Shown: positions 29,213-38,848, counted from the first letter of the stretch. The stretch is DNA of 64,000 nucleotides from Candidatus Woesearchaeota archaeon (GCA_003599145.1 QZIT01000004.1:51090-115089), one strand, 5' to 3'. Notes: a model not told the origin generated them from the letters alone. A program made the numbers and translations.

Positions 29213-31122
29213 GATGACCTCGCAGTAGATTGAAGATGGTGTTTATTGTGTTTATACCAGATGCCTAAAGTGAACAGTGTCACCATGTTTTTTTCGTGCC
29301 GCCTGCCTCCGTTCATAAAGTCGTTGCATTGTCGTGTCACTTCATCTTTTTGAAATAGCTCCATTTTTAAAGATTCCTCGAGATAGTTTAAAAACTCTTT
29401 TTTCCATTCTGTTCTCAGAAGCTGTGCAATGGGAAAACCAAAGCCAAACCCTTGCTTTTTTTGATAGGTGAGCTGTTTTCCTATGCGCTTAGCAAGGGCT
29501 TTTTTTACTATTTTTTTATTTTCAATTCTTCGCAAGCTTACTTTGTATTTTGCGGGAAGCGATGCTGCAAATGAGATGACGTCAGCATCTAGAAATGGAG
29601 ATCGTAGCTCTGTTGCGCAGCACATGGATCCCGTGTCGGGCCCAAGAGTCAGAGAATGCTCGTTTTCCATTCGTAGCCCTGCCCATTGTGCGGCGTCAAT
29701 GAAGGGTGCTGCGCACGTTTTGCTTATGGCATCAATATGTTCCCCTGGGTCGGTATGAGCAAGCAGGGATGCCATTGGTTTGCTGAACAGCGTTTTTCTT
29801 AAGAGCGCTGCATGCTTTCTGTAGAAATAGCCTTTTCGCCTATAGGGGGCTTCCTGTGCTAATCCAATGAGATCTCGAATGTTGTCTGAAAAAATGCCAA
29901 GAGGGGCGAGAACGCTCAGGAGGTTTTTTATCATGCGTTGCTTGTCGACAATTTCTAAAATACGTGACACAAGGAGGAGTTTGTTTGATCCATCATAGCC
30001 ATAGAACAGTTCATCTGCGCCGTTCCCTGTGAGAACGACAACAATGCCTTTTTTTCTTATTTCCTGCATGATTAGTTTTGTGTATACAGTGGGAAAGAGA
30101 ACAAGAGGCTCTCCGAATTGTGCGATAAGCGATGCGTATTCCCTTACAAACTTATTTCTTGTCTTGTTGCCAGACAGCAAAATGGTTTCATGGTGCATGC
30201 CTATTTTTTCCGCAATTTTTTTCGCCCTAAGAATTTCTGGGTCATGCTTTGAAAAGCCTATTGTGTATCCAATAATCGATTTGTTGGTAAGGTGGGATGC
30301 AACCGTTGCAGCATCAACACCTCCCGACATCAGCATGCCTAAGGGCACGTCGCTCTCCTGACAGCGTGAAACTGCTTTTTGTATAACCTGTTCATAGGCA
30401 GCTTCTGCAACTTCATACGGTTGTTGTTTTTTCGTATGTTTCTGTCGGTAGTATTGCTGAAGGTGCAGCTTTCCCTCTTGAACAATAAGATTATGTCCAG
30501 GGGGAAGTTTAAAGACTTCTTTATATATTGTTGTATTCCACGGAAGATGCCTTTGATTATAGAGAAAGAGCTGTTCAACACCTGCAACGTTCAGCGTCAG
30601 TTTTTTTTGCTCTGGCAGGAGCTTCAAAAGTACAGGCAGTTCAGAAGCGAAATAGACGTTGTTTTCCTGTTGCAGGTAAACCAATGGCTTTTCTCCTATT
30701 CTGTCTCTGCTCAAAAAAAAGCTGTTTTTTTCTTTGTCAAAAATGCACAGAGCCCACATCCCTCTAAATTTGTTGACGCATGCAGGTCCCCAAGCACGGT
30801 ATGCTGCAAGAATAACTTCCGTATCTGACTGTGTTTGAAAGGGATATTCTTTGAGCAAATGCTTCAATTCTTTATAGTTGTATATTTCTCCGTTAAAAAC
30901 GATAATGTGCTTTCTGTCAAAGCTTTCCATAGGTTGGTTTGCTGCATTGCTGGTATCTATGATGGAAAGCCTGCAGTGTCCCATTCCTGTTGCAGTATCA
31001 AAAAAGACGTTTTGCGCATCTGGTCCCCTGTGGTGTAGCGCCTTCATGCTCACCTGAATCTTTTCTTTCTCCTCTGTGCTAAGAGTTCCTTCAAGCTTGA
31101 TGATTCCGGTAATGCCACACAT
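29209..31122 (-). CDS. AsnB-like glutamine amidotransferase/synthetase, first copy
   Basis: The 637-residue protein starts with the class II glutaminase nucleophile Cys2 (MCGITGIIKLEG), with HRGPDAQNVFFD, GHCRLSIID, and VFNGEIYNYKELK. The synthetase half has the PP-loop-like LMSGGVDAAT, where Ala replaces the usual Ser of SGGxDS, and ELRSPFLDADVISFAASLP. Family members make asparagine or amidate carboxyls on sugars and peptides. In a glycan island, uronamide formation is a likely job. It is one of two dissimilar copies here. Confidence 0.85.
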   Translation of the reverse strand: MCGITGIIKLEGTLSTEEKEKIQVSMKALHHRGPDAQNVFFDTATGMGHCRLSIIDTSNAANQPMESFDRKHIIVFNGEIYNYKELKHLLKEYPFQTQSDTEVILAAYRAWGPACVNKFRGMWALCIFDKEKNSFFLSRDRIGEKPLVYLQQENNVYFASELPVLLKLLPEQKKLTLNVAGVEQLFLYNQRHLPWNTTIYKEVFKLPPGHNLIVQEGKLHLQQYYRQKHTKKQQPYEVAEAAYEQVIQKAVSRCQESDVPLGMLMSGGVDAATVASHLTNKSIIGYTIGFSKHDPEILRAKKIAEKIGMHHETILLSGNKTRNKFVREYASLIAQFGEPLVLFPTVYTKLIMQEIRKKGIVVVLTGNGADELFYGYDGSNKLLLVSRILEIVDKQRMIKNLLSVLAPLGIFSDNIRDLIGLAQEAPYRRKGYFYRKHAALLRKTLFSKPMASLLAHTDPGEHIDAISKTCAAPFIDAAQWAGLRMENEHSLTLGPDTGSMCCATELRSPFLDADVISFAASLPAKYKVSLRRIENKKIVKKALAKRIGKQLTYQKKQGFGFGFPIAQLLRTEWKKEFLNYLEESLKMELFQKDEVTRQCNDFMNGGRRHEKNMVTLFTLGIWYKHNKHHLQSTARSS

Positions 31123-31123
31123 C

Positions 31124-32272
31124 TTACTTCACCAGCGCAGCTTTCATGAACTGCAGTCTTTTTTGTTCGTTGAACTTTCTTTTGAACAGCTTTTCGGATT
31201 CTTTCTGCATGTTTTTTATAATCTCTGGATGCTCCAAAAGTTTCTTAAGGTGGTGTTTCAATTCTTTTTCTACACTAGGAAAGGAAGTTTGTCTTGTGTA
31301 TGCTGCAAGATTTTTTTTCCAAATTTTAGAATTAGGCAATTGCGTTCTTTGGTCAAAGTATTGAAACGGCGGGTTGATTAAGTATCCGTTTTTTCCATGA
31401 TGAACCATTTCAGGAATCGCATAACTGTTGGTGCTGATGATAGGAAGTCCGAAGCTTAGCGCTTCAAGAATAACCAGCCCAAAGCTGTCTTGGAACGTGG
31501 GAAGGATGAACACATCTGCGCGAGCATAGTATTTTTGATAGAGCTCTTTTTTCGATTTGTTTGCCTCGACGAGTGTTATGTTTTTGTTGCTCTGGATTTT
31601 ACGAAGCAATGAGTGCTCAATGTCTTTTACTTTGGTAATGATGGTGAGCTTTGCTTTTTGCTTAAGATTTTCAAAGACGTTTACGAGTTCTTTACCTCCT
31701 TTCAAATAGAAATTGGTCGATATAAAAAGAAATTCGGTGTGCTTTTTGTTTTTAGTCCTGAGGTTGAAATGTTCTTCCATATAGGGATAAACTACCTGCG
31801 TTTTTTTTCTTATGGTTGCAGAATGAAAAAAGTGAAGCACTCCTGCTTTTGCTGCGTGCGAAATGCAAATGATGCTTTTGCAATAAGGAGATTCTAATTG
31901 CTTCTGGATCCAGGACTTTCCAAGTTTGAGCAGCTTAAGATTATAATAAGCCAGTACGGCAACGTTGTCTATTTCGATGACATGGGGAAACTTATTGAGA
32001 ACTATTTTTCCAGGAGAGTAAATCAAGTCAATCTGTTGCAGTGATTTTTTTGATAGATAGTGCTCCTGTTGAAATGCACTCCTTATTTTTTCAAAAGCAG
32101 AACGGTTGTTTGTGTTGGATAGTTCATACTCCCGTTTCATGGCAGCTAGCGGTTGCCTGCTCTGGAAGACGATTCCCTTAGGCGCGTGGAGCATAGTTTC
32201 TCTTCTTCTCATGCGGTGCTCTCGTCCAAGGAAGAGAACGCGCACTGCTTGTTTTTCATCGAGGCGCTTCAT
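31124..32272 (-). CDS. GT4-family glycosyltransferase
   Basis: The 382-residue GT-B protein has a VRVLFLGREHRMRRRETML opening, ISHAAKAGVLHFF, a donor half with FISTNFYLKGGKELV, and YARADVFILPTFQDSFGLVILEALSFGLPIISTNSYAIPEMV containing the EX7E region. ATG 32272 overlaps the methyltransferase stop as ATGA, which decides the start over an in-frame codon at 32302. It lies one base before the AsnB-like gene. Confidence 0.85.
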   Translation of the reverse strand: MKRLDEKQAVRVLFLGREHRMRRRETMLHAPKGIVFQSRQPLAAMKREYELSNTNNRSAFEKIRSAFQQEHYLSKKSLQQIDLIYSPGKIVLNKFPHVIEIDNVAVLAYYNLKLLKLGKSWIQKQLESPYCKSIICISHAAKAGVLHFFHSATIRKKTQVVYPYMEEHFNLRTKNKKHTEFLFISTNFYLKGGKELVNVFENLKQKAKLTIITKVKDIEHSLLRKIQSNKNITLVEANKSKKELYQKYYARADVFILPTFQDSFGLVILEALSFGLPIISTNSYAIPEMVHHGKNGYLINPPFQYFDQRTQLPNSKIWKKNLAAYTRQTSFPSVEKELKHHLKKLLEHPEIIKNMQKESEKLFKRKFNEQKRLQFMKAALVK

Positions 32273-32802
32273 TTTCTCAAGGTCGCAACCAGTGTTCTGC
32301 ATGGAAAAACGCGTAAAAATGTATTTTCATAAAGATACGGTTTCGCGTTTGCAATCCAAGCAATAATGTGGTTGTAGAAAAATACCAAAAATGGTTTTTT
32401 CTGAAAATCGAAATATACCTGTACATTTCTAAACGAGAACGGAAAATAGTAGCTTCTTTTTTGTCCTGTTTCATATCTCTTGAAGGCATAGTAAGAGTAG
32501 AGGCTTTTTCTTACGTCTCCCCAATAGGCCATGCCACAGGAAAAATGAGGAACTTTGATGACGATTTTTCCAGATTTCTTGATGATTCTGTGAAGCTCCT
32601 GCAAAACCCTTGTAGGCTTGTCCAGATGATCAAGAACGTGATCCATCAGTATTTCATCGCAGCTGTTAGATGCAAAAGGATAGGGAAACACATTGAGGTC
32701 CATAACCTTGTCAACGCCTTTAAGTTTAATGTGGTCTACATTAAGGTATCCTTTTTTGATGTCAGTACCGCATCCAAAGTTGAGTTTCATCAGTTTTGAC
32801 AT
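32269..32802 (-). CDS. Small class I methyltransferase
   Basis: The 177-residue protein begins LMKLNFGCGTDIKKGYLNVD, with VDKVMDLNVFPYPFASNSCDEILMDHVLDHL and the C-terminal part EGGxxxI-like GKIVIKVPHFS. These are features of the compact SAM methyltransferases common in sugar gene clusters. It heads the minus-strand unit; a TATA element (plus GCTTATAAAG, 32823-32832) has the usual leaderless spacing. Substrate unknown, perhaps a sugar hydroxyl. Confidence 0.78.
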   Translation of the reverse strand: MSKLMKLNFGCGTDIKKGYLNVDHIKLKGVDKVMDLNVFPYPFASNSCDEILMDHVLDHLDKPTRVLQELHRIIKKSGKIVIKVPHFSCGMAYWGDVRKSLYSYYAFKRYETGQKRSYYFPFSFRNVQVYFDFQKKPFLVFFYNHIIAWIANAKPYLYENTFLRVFPCRTLVATLRK

Positions 32803-32822
32803 AGCTATAAGATTCTTGATGT

Positions 32823-32832
32823 GCTTATAAAG
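32823..32832 (-). promoter_or_regulatory. TATA box of the methyltransferase-GT4-AsnB-GT2 unit
   Basis: CTTTATAAGC on the minus strand has its upstream edge 30 bases before the ATG at 32802. Confidence 0.5.
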
Positions 32833-32914
32833 ATTATTATCTTCCTGTCTAGTTCCCTGAACACCTGGTTAATAATGTTTTTAAAGGGGTCCAGCTTTTT
32901 GTCATTGGTGTACT

Positions 32915-34843
32915 ATGTGCGGTATCTGTGGCATTATCCAACTTGACAAGCAACCAGTAGATGAATCTCGCCTTGTTCAATTACGCGATGCAATGCTGCA
33001 CAGGGGTCCTGACGATGCGGGCATCTATTTTGATGGCTCTGTTGGCTTAGGACATCGAAGATTGTCTATTATCGATTTAAGCAAAGCAGGGCATCAGCCT
33101 ATGGCAAATCAGGATCGCACTGTCTTTGTTGTTTTTAACGGAGAAATATACAACTATATAGAGCTCAAGGAAGAGTTAGCAGACTATCCTTATACCAGCA
33201 ATACAGACACAGAAGTCCTTCTTGCAGCATATGAACGCTGGGGTGAACAATGTGTGAAGAAATTCATAGGTATGTTTGCGTTTGCATTGTGGGATGCAAA
33301 GAAAAAAAAGCTTTTCTGTGCAAGAGACAGAATAGGCATAAAGCCTTTTTATTATCATGCTTCCAAGAGTGCTTTTCTCTTTGCGTCAGAAATCAAGGCA
33401 TTGCTTGAAATTGGCGTTCCAAGAATGCCAAACGACAAAATTATTTATGATTTTTTGGCCTTAGGATGCTATGACCATTCTGAACAAACATTCTTTAAAG
33501 ATGTTTTGCAGTTAATGCCTGGCCATACGCTTACGGTGCAGAAAAACAAGATAACCCTTAAGCAGTATTGGGATGTTCCTGTTCAAAAAGAAAGCAAAAT
33601 TTCCGAAGAGGAAGCGAAAGCTACACTTAAAAACCTCATCTATGATGCGGTAAAACTGCGGTTGCGCAGTGATGTTCCTCTTGCCATTAATCTCAGTGGC
33701 GGCCTTGACTCTTCTGCGCTTTTGTGCATTGCAAATGACCTGTTGCATGATCGCGGCGAATTAAACACCTTCACCATGTGCTATGATAAAAAAAAATATG
33801 ATGAGCGGGAGTTCATCAAGGCGTTCGTCAAAAAAGTTCGTTGCAATCCCCACTATATACTTACCAATCCTGAAGACATTTTCTCCTCTGCAAGAACCGT
33901 GACCTGGTATTTAGAACAGCCATTTGGTGGTGTTCCTACTATTGCCTATTGGAAGATGCATCAGGAGATACGGAAAAAGGGCATCATTGTGCTGCTTGAA
34001 GGCCAGGGAGTTGACGAAACATTCGGAGGATACACCTACTTTTATGGTTCTTATTTTTCAGACTTGCTCAAGCAAAAAAAGTTTGTTACTCTTTTTAGCG
34101 AACTTAAAGCCTATCAATCAATGAACAGTCTTTCCCTCAAGGAAATGGTTTCATTTTTCAAGAAAGTTTTGAAAGCCAACAGAACTATGACGACCCAAGA
34201 TGCAACGTCCTTTATCAAGCTCAATTGTCTTGCAGATGACTTTAAGAAAAAATTTTCACCCATCTTACAGTGGAAAGAGCCATTTTCATCTGCATTTTCT
34301 AATAGAATGTACACTGATTTGAAGTACACTAAGATACCGAGAGTGCTGCGCTTCAATGATAGAATTTCCATGTCTGCAAGCACTGAATTAAGAGTGCCTT
34401 TTCTAGACCATAGAATTGTAGAATTTGCCTTTCAGCTGCCCAATGCTCTAAAGATAAAGCACGCGCAAACAAAACATCTTGTCAGGGAGGCCATGAAGGG
34501 TATTCTTCCTGAAGAGGTAAGAACCAGACAAAAAATTGCAGTCGTGACCCCCCAGCAGGAATGGTTCAAGAACGAATTGAAGTCTGAGCTTGAAAGAATA
34601 CTTTCTTCAAAATCATTTGCAGAGCGTCCTTATTTTAACGTTGCTGAAGTGCAAAAAGAATTCCAGAAGTATTACAAAAGCAAAGACCTTCCTAACTCTT
34701 TTTTCCTGTGGCAGTGGGTTAATCTCGAGCTTTGGATGAGGATCTATATAGATCCAGATCAGGAAACATTCCTTAAGAATGCACGCGCATTTCGAAAGAA
34801 TCAACAGACAAGGGTGTTGGTAAAAACAGGAGCTGATGGATAA
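32915..34843 (+). CDS. AsnB-like asparagine synthetase/amidotransferase, second copy
   Basis: The 642-residue protein has Cys2 (MCGICGIIQLDK), HRGPDDAGIYFDG, LGHRRLSIIDLSKAGHQPM, FNGEIYNYIELKEEL, and an intact PP-loop NLSGGLDSSAL, then EGQGVDETFGGY and TELRVPFLDHRIVEFAF. All residues for glutaminase and adenylation chemistry are visible, so true asparagine synthesis is possible, but its neighbours are surface-sugar genes. A TTTTTAAA element at 32878-32885 is a little farther away than usual. It overlaps the next gene by one base. Confidence 0.88.
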   Translation: MCGICGIIQLDKQPVDESRLVQLRDAMLHRGPDDAGIYFDGSVGLGHRRLSIIDLSKAGHQPMANQDRTVFVVFNGEIYNYIELKEELADYPYTSNTDTEVLLAAYERWGEQCVKKFIGMFAFALWDAKKKKLFCARDRIGIKPFYYHASKSAFLFASEIKALLEIGVPRMPNDKIIYDFLALGCYDHSEQTFFKDVLQLMPGHTLTVQKNKITLKQYWDVPVQKESKISEEEAKATLKNLIYDAVKLRLRSDVPLAINLSGGLDSSALLCIANDLLHDRGELNTFTMCYDKKKYDEREFIKAFVKKVRCNPHYILTNPEDIFSSARTVTWYLEQPFGGVPTIAYWKMHQEIRKKGIIVLLEGQGVDETFGGYTYFYGSYFSDLLKQKKFVTLFSELKAYQSMNSLSLKEMVSFFKKVLKANRTMTTQDATSFIKLNCLADDFKKKFSPILQWKEPFSSAFSNRMYTDLKYTKIPRVLRFNDRISMSASTELRVPFLDHRIVEFAFQLPNALKIKHAQTKHLVREAMKGILPEEVRTRQKIAVVTPQQEWFKNELKSELERILSSKSFAERPYFNVAEVQKEFQKYYKSKDLPNSFFLWQWVNLELWMRIYIDPDQETFLKNARAFRKNQQTRVLVKTGADG

Positions 34844-35544
34844 TGCCTACTATCGCCCAATTAAGAAAGCGTTGCCAAAGGCCTGAGCAGGAAAAATTCT
34901 CAGCGTATCACTTATTTTTCCGTTCGTTAGCACTTCATTTCACCCGTTTTTTTATTTTTCTCAGAGCAACACCCAATCAGGTAACGCTTCTTGCTATTCT
35001 CTTGTATATTTTTCCTGCACTCTTTTTTATTTTTGGAAATACCTACCTGCAGATTGCAGGTGTTCTGCTTCTTTACTTGATAAACATCCTTGACAAATCA
35101 GATGGCCAGCTTGCAAGATACACCAAAATTTTTACGAAGAAAGGATTATTTTTAGATGGAGTTTTCCATGCACTGAATCACGTGGTTGTCTACTTTTGCA
35201 TAGGCTTAGGTGTATTTTTGCGAACGTCAGATTCTACCTTTCTTTTGGCTGGGTCGGCTATTGTTATTTTTGCACTTTTGACAGATGTTTTTCATCTTCA
35301 GCGATTGCTTATTCTTAAAAAAGGAGCGTCTGCAGAAAATTCAAGTGCTCGCATACAAAAGACTCGTTTTCATCGGTTGAAATCTATATTGCTCTTGCCA
35401 AACCAACACGCCCCAGAACTCATACTGCTCGCAGTCATCTTTGCAAAAACAGAGTGGCTTCTTTTGTTCTATGCCTGTTATAAATTTCTTTATCTTTTAG
35501 GCATGGCGTTTTTGCTTTCAAGATTTGATGAAGAGCATCAGTGA
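34843..35544 (+). CDS. CDP-alcohol phosphatidyltransferase-like membrane protein
   Basis: The 233-residue protein has several membrane helices and the family motif as DKSDGQLARYTKIFTKKG followed by LFLDGVFH. The consensus is DxxDGxxARxxxxxxxxGxxxDxxxD; here the last Asp is His (FLDGVFH). These enzymes swap CMP for an alcohol on a CDP-activated donor, making phospholipids or phosphate-linked polar groups. Within a glycan island it may join a polyol phosphate to a lipid or glycan. It overlaps the AsnB-like gene by one base and the convergent gene by seven. Confidence 0.82.
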   Translation: MPTIAQLRKRCQRPEQEKFSAYHLFFRSLALHFTRFFIFLRATPNQVTLLAILLYIFPALFFIFGNTYLQIAGVLLLYLINILDKSDGQLARYTKIFTKKGLFLDGVFHALNHVVVYFCIGLGVFLRTSDSTFLLAGSAIVIFALLTDVFHLQRLLILKKGASAENSSARIQKTRFHRLKSILLLPNQHAPELILLAVIFAKTEWLLLFYACYKFLYLLGMAFLLSRFDEEHQ

Positions 35545-36974
35545 TGATGCATGATTTGTTCAAAAAGCGCCTTTGCTATGCGTTCATTGGTTTTGGCATC
35601 AAGAGCTCCGCAAATATACTGCACTGCTTTTTTCCGCTCCTTTGATTTTTTTTCTCTGTTCCCAAGGTACTGTTCAAGTGCATTCCTGAGCTCTTCTTCC
35701 GTATATACGAAATCAGATGCATTTGACTGATAAACATATTGAACATGAGCATAATCATCATAACGTCTGACGCTGTCAAGATATTTCTTTTTCTTTTTTC
35801 CGTCAAAGCTGATGTTGACGACAGGTGTGTTGAAGATGAATGCATCAAGGTTGGTGCTTGAAATAACATTGACGATAACGTCGCTGTACTTCATGGTTTC
35901 AGACAAGTGGCGCAAGAATTCGTCATCGTAAGGCATTAAGTCAGTGAGCAGCAGTTTATTCTGGCCTGCATAGTCTATGATTAAGTCCTGCTTTCCTTGG
36001 AATTTCCTGAATTTTTTGGCAGCGTCGCCGTACTTGGAATACACCCTTACGAGAAGCTGCGCCGGAACAGAAAGACTTTTTACTTGTTTGTAGAGTAATG
36101 CTATGAATTCTACTTCTTCAGGAAAAAGACTGGGTGTTGTTGTGGTGTAAGTGATAAGCTTCTTTTTCGGATCAAGTTGCATAGTTTTAAAAAATGAATC
36201 TTTTGACAAAAAATCTTCTGCATAGATGAGATGATAATCGAACTGTTGAGACCCTGCTATGATAATGTCTTTTTTAGGGTAATCGTCAAAAACTATCGCT
36301 TCGTGTTTCATGAGCTCGCTCCACACCAAAAGCTTGTCGGGTCTCACAGGGATATCCCCATTCGTTGTTAAATTATCCCAGCTTTGCACAGCAGCAACAA
36401 AAGGAGTGCTGTTTCTTTTTGCAGTTCGTGCAATAGGGACAAGGTTAATGTCCTGATATGAATGAAAATAAAGCAAATCTGGTTTATGAGTATCAAATAT
36501 TTTCTGATAAGGCAGGTCTAGTTTTTTGGTCGCCGCTATTTCAAAGCATTCTATGCCGTTCATCAACCATCGGAAGCATTTCCTTATCAACTTTATTTTG
36601 CAGCTTTTCTGGATTGCTTTATGTATGACGTAAAGTACAGGGTGCTCCTTTTGCACTTTTTTTATGAAGATGTTATATGTGCTGATATCGTTCATCGAGC
36701 CAAACAGAAAATTTCGCAGTCTGCGGAAAAAGAAGACTTGGGGATTGTTGTCCCAAGGGATGTTCGGAATTTGCGCCCAGGTATACGCAAGTCCTTCTGC
36801 TTCTTTTTCAAAGGTTGGCTTGTTTTCCAAAATGAGAAAAATAAAAAATGCGTGCCTGCCTTTTTTTTTAAGCTGTGCAGCCAATTGATGAAGAACCTTT
36901 CGCTTGATGATATCTCTTACTGCTGTTCCCTTGATGACCGGAAAGAAAATGCGAACAATTTTTTGTTTCTTCAT
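35538..36974 (-). CDS. GT-B-like protein, CDP-glycerol glycerophosphotransferase/UDP-sugar-processing type
   Basis: I do not recognise the exact family. The 478-residue protein has a GT-B-like layout: PDLLYFHSYQDINLVPIARTAKR, FVAAVQSWDNLTTNGDIPVRPDKLLVWSELMKHEA, and DIIIAGSQQFDYH, then a second half with LITYTTTTPSLFPEE, LLVRVYSK, and YSDVIVNVISSTNLDAFIFNTPVVNISFDG. Such SWDN plus S-T-x-x-D motifs occur in phosphopolyol transferases and poorly known glycosyltransferases. Next to a CDP-alcohol enzyme, transfer of a polyol phosphate is an attractive but unproven idea. Confidence 0.55.
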   Translation of the reverse strand: MKKQKIVRIFFPVIKGTAVRDIIKRKVLHQLAAQLKKKGRHAFFIFLILENKPTFEKEAEGLAYTWAQIPNIPWDNNPQVFFFRRLRNFLFGSMNDISTYNIFIKKVQKEHPVLYVIHKAIQKSCKIKLIRKCFRWLMNGIECFEIAATKKLDLPYQKIFDTHKPDLLYFHSYQDINLVPIARTAKRNSTPFVAAVQSWDNLTTNGDIPVRPDKLLVWSELMKHEAIVFDDYPKKDIIIAGSQQFDYHLIYAEDFLSKDSFFKTMQLDPKKKLITYTTTTPSLFPEEVEFIALLYKQVKSLSVPAQLLVRVYSKYGDAAKKFRKFQGKQDLIIDYAGQNKLLLTDLMPYDDEFLRHLSETMKYSDVIVNVISSTNLDAFIFNTPVVNISFDGKKKKKYLDSVRRYDDYAHVQYVYQSNASDFVYTEEELRNALEQYLGNREKKSKERKKAVQYICGALDAKTNERIAKALFEQIMHHH

Positions 36975-36993
36975 TGAGCACGAGATGTGGCGT

Positions 36994-37956
36994 TCATTTA
37001 TAAATATTTGCAGCTTGGAAACCAGCCATCTCTTTAAGTACGTCGGTAGTGTCTATCCTCGGAAGCCTAAACGGATTATTGAATTTAAGATCTGCTACGC
37101 CTAATTCCACGGTTAAGCCTGCTCTGCAGCCACTGCTCGCTAAAAGCCGTATGAGTGACGCATTCTGCGAGCCATAGGGATAGCACATAACCCAGTTTTC
37201 CGAACATCCAAGCTCTTCAAGAAACTGCAGTGATTTTTTTATCTCTTCTTTTTGCTGTTCTTCGGAGAGCGTGCCCAGCCAGCAATGTTCATATCCATGG
37301 CTTCCGATAAACATGCCCTCTTTTTTCATGAGTTTTATCTGGGAAGCGGAGAGATAGAGCTCTTTTGCAAATTGCTCTTCCTTTTTTGAAACATATTTTT
37401 TAAAAAGAGCATCTGCAATCTTTTTTCTCAAAGGTGCATCAAGTCCTTTTTGAAGCATGCTTTTGATAAAGACCACTTCTGCAGTATCAAAGCGGTTTGC
37501 TATAGCGTACTTTTTCCAATATTCCTCTTTCGATGCAAGCGCATGGTCCTTGCGATAGGTTTCAATATGCTCAAGCAAGGTTTGTAGGATCTCATTTTCT
37601 GGAGCAGACGCAAGCGTAAACTGTATTTTGTTGACGTCCAGCACGCAATTCTCCTTCGTTGCCTTTCCGGATGGAAAAAAGCTTCCCTGAATGTCCTGAT
37701 CTCTAAGCAAAGGAAAAACATGGTTAAAGTGATCGCTGTAACCGTCATCAAAAGTCAGCAATGCGGCGTTTTCTGGCAAAGCGTTTTGCTTGATTATTGC
37801 ATCGATAACCTCTTCCATCTTGACAATGGAAAATTTTTTTTTGAGATAGCGTATCTGGCGTTCGAAGAGTTTTACGTCAAGGGCCTTCAATTTTGGATGG
37901 TGAGAATGCTGCAAATCTCTCACATAATGGTACATGATGATGGAAACCGTTGACAC
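36994..37956 (-). CDS. Polysaccharide deacetylase (NodB-type)
   Basis: The 320-residue protein has SIIMYHYVRDLQHSHHPKLKALDVKLFERQIRYL, then ALLTFDDGYSDHFNHVFPLL with the catalytic/metal Asp pair, GSFFPSGK, and MFIGSHGYEHCWLG with metal His residues. The C-terminal CYPYGSQNASLIRLL supplies the family Pro-Tyr/Gly motif. It would remove N- or O-acetyl groups from glycans. It starts with GTG 37956, preceded by GGAGATG as ribosome site, four bases after the methyltransferase stop. No signal peptide, so a cytosolic or lipid-linked substrate is likely. Confidence 0.85.
   Translation of the reverse strand: MSTVSIIMYHYVRDLQHSHHPKLKALDVKLFERQIRYLKKKFSIVKMEEVIDAIIKQNALPENAALLTFDDGYSDHFNHVFPLLRDQDIQGSFFPSGKATKENCVLDVNKIQFTLASAPENEILQTLLEHIETYRKDHALASKEEYWKKYAIANRFDTAEVVFIKSMLQKGLDAPLRKKIADALFKKYVSKKEEQFAKELYLSASQIKLMKKEGMFIGSHGYEHCWLGTLSEEQQKEEIKKSLQFLEELGCSENWVMCYPYGSQNASLIRLLASSGCRAGLTVELGVADLKFNNPFRLPRIDTTDVLKEMAGFQAANIYK
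36997..37007 (-). promoter_or_regulatory. TATA box of the GT-B-like gene
   Basis: TATTTATAAAT on the minus strand has its upstream edge 33 bases before the ATG at 36974. It lies inside the end of the upstream deacetylase gene. Confidence 0.45.
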
Positions 37957-37960
37957 TGTT

Positions 37961-38848
37961 TCATCTCCGCACTGCGTGTGTCATGAACGACGATGCATAC
38001 GGGATTAATCTCCTGTTGTTGTTTGCTATGCTCTGGAGCATATTTGCGATGGTCCCATGAATTTTAGGGTGGTTTTCTTTGACTTCTGGAATCATGCCAT
38101 GAATATGTATGGGAGATACGTTTTTTATGTCAAAGCCATTTTCCTTAAGTTTCTTGATCAATTGTGCAGGAGTGTATTGATAGCGGATTTCCACATCAAT
38201 GCCGGTCTTTGCCTGCTTTTTTGTCGTGGCAGGAAGCGAAGCAGAAGGCAACTTTTGGAGGTTGTTGATGTCTGCATTCTTTGCAAGAGCAAGGCTTTCT
38301 TCCAAAAGAGCATCGACGGTTTTTTCTGCTCTCTCATTTTCCGTAAAGCTGTTCAAAGAGAAAAGATTGAACAATCTGTTTCGTGAGCCAAAGACTAAAG
38401 AGCCATGTTCATTAAGAAGCTCCCTGCTTTTTTTCATAAATTCGGTCAGCTGCTCTGGAGAAATATACTCGATGAAGCCATTTGCAGAGATGACATCATA
38501 GGTGTTTCCTTCTTTTTGCAGTGAGAAGAAATCCGTGCAGGAAAATGTTGCCTTTGTCAATCGCGCTTTTTCTGCATTTTTCTTTGCAAGAGCAATCATG
38601 TCTGCAGCAAAATCAATGCCTATTGCCTGAATATTGCTTTTTGCTATAGCGCATACCAGCTCCCCTGTACCGCAACCCACATCAAGTGTTTGCACCGTTT
38701 TCTTTCTCTCTTTAATAACGTCTAAAACGTAGTCATTTCTTTGCTGAATGACATTGACATTAGTGTATTCGTCTGTACTGGCTTTTTTCAGCCAGTCGGC
38801 TGCATAACGGTGAAAAAAATCTTGTGTCTGCTTTTGCTGGTCTTTCAT
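37961..38848 (-). CDS. Class I SAM-dependent methyltransferase
   Basis: The 295-residue protein has FHRYAADWLKKASTDEYTNVN, motif I TLDVGCGTGELVCAIAK, IQAIGIDFAADMIALAKK, DVISANGFIEYISPEQL, and LNEHGSLVFGSRNRLFNL. It lies between a dehydrogenase and a deacetylase in one minus-strand unit, suggesting sugar methylation. Specificity cannot be read from sequence. Confidence 0.82.
   Translation of the reverse strand: MKDQQKQTQDFFHRYAADWLKKASTDEYTNVNVIQQRNDYVLDVIKERKKTVQTLDVGCGTGELVCAIAKSNIQAIGIDFAADMIALAKKNAEKARLTKATFSCTDFFSLQKEGNTYDVISANGFIEYISPEQLTEFMKKSRELLNEHGSLVFGSRNRLFNLFSLNSFTENERAEKTVDALLEESLALAKNADINNLQKLPSASLPATTKKQAKTGIDVEIRYQYTPAQLIKKLKENGFDIKNVSPIHIHGMIPEVKENHPKIHGTIANMLQSIANNNRRLIPYASSFMTHAVRR

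Noticed and set aside
30379..30828. A 149-codon plus-strand frame opposite the first AsnB-like gene
   Set aside because: It is an Arg/Phe/Leu-rich antisense shadow with no start signal.
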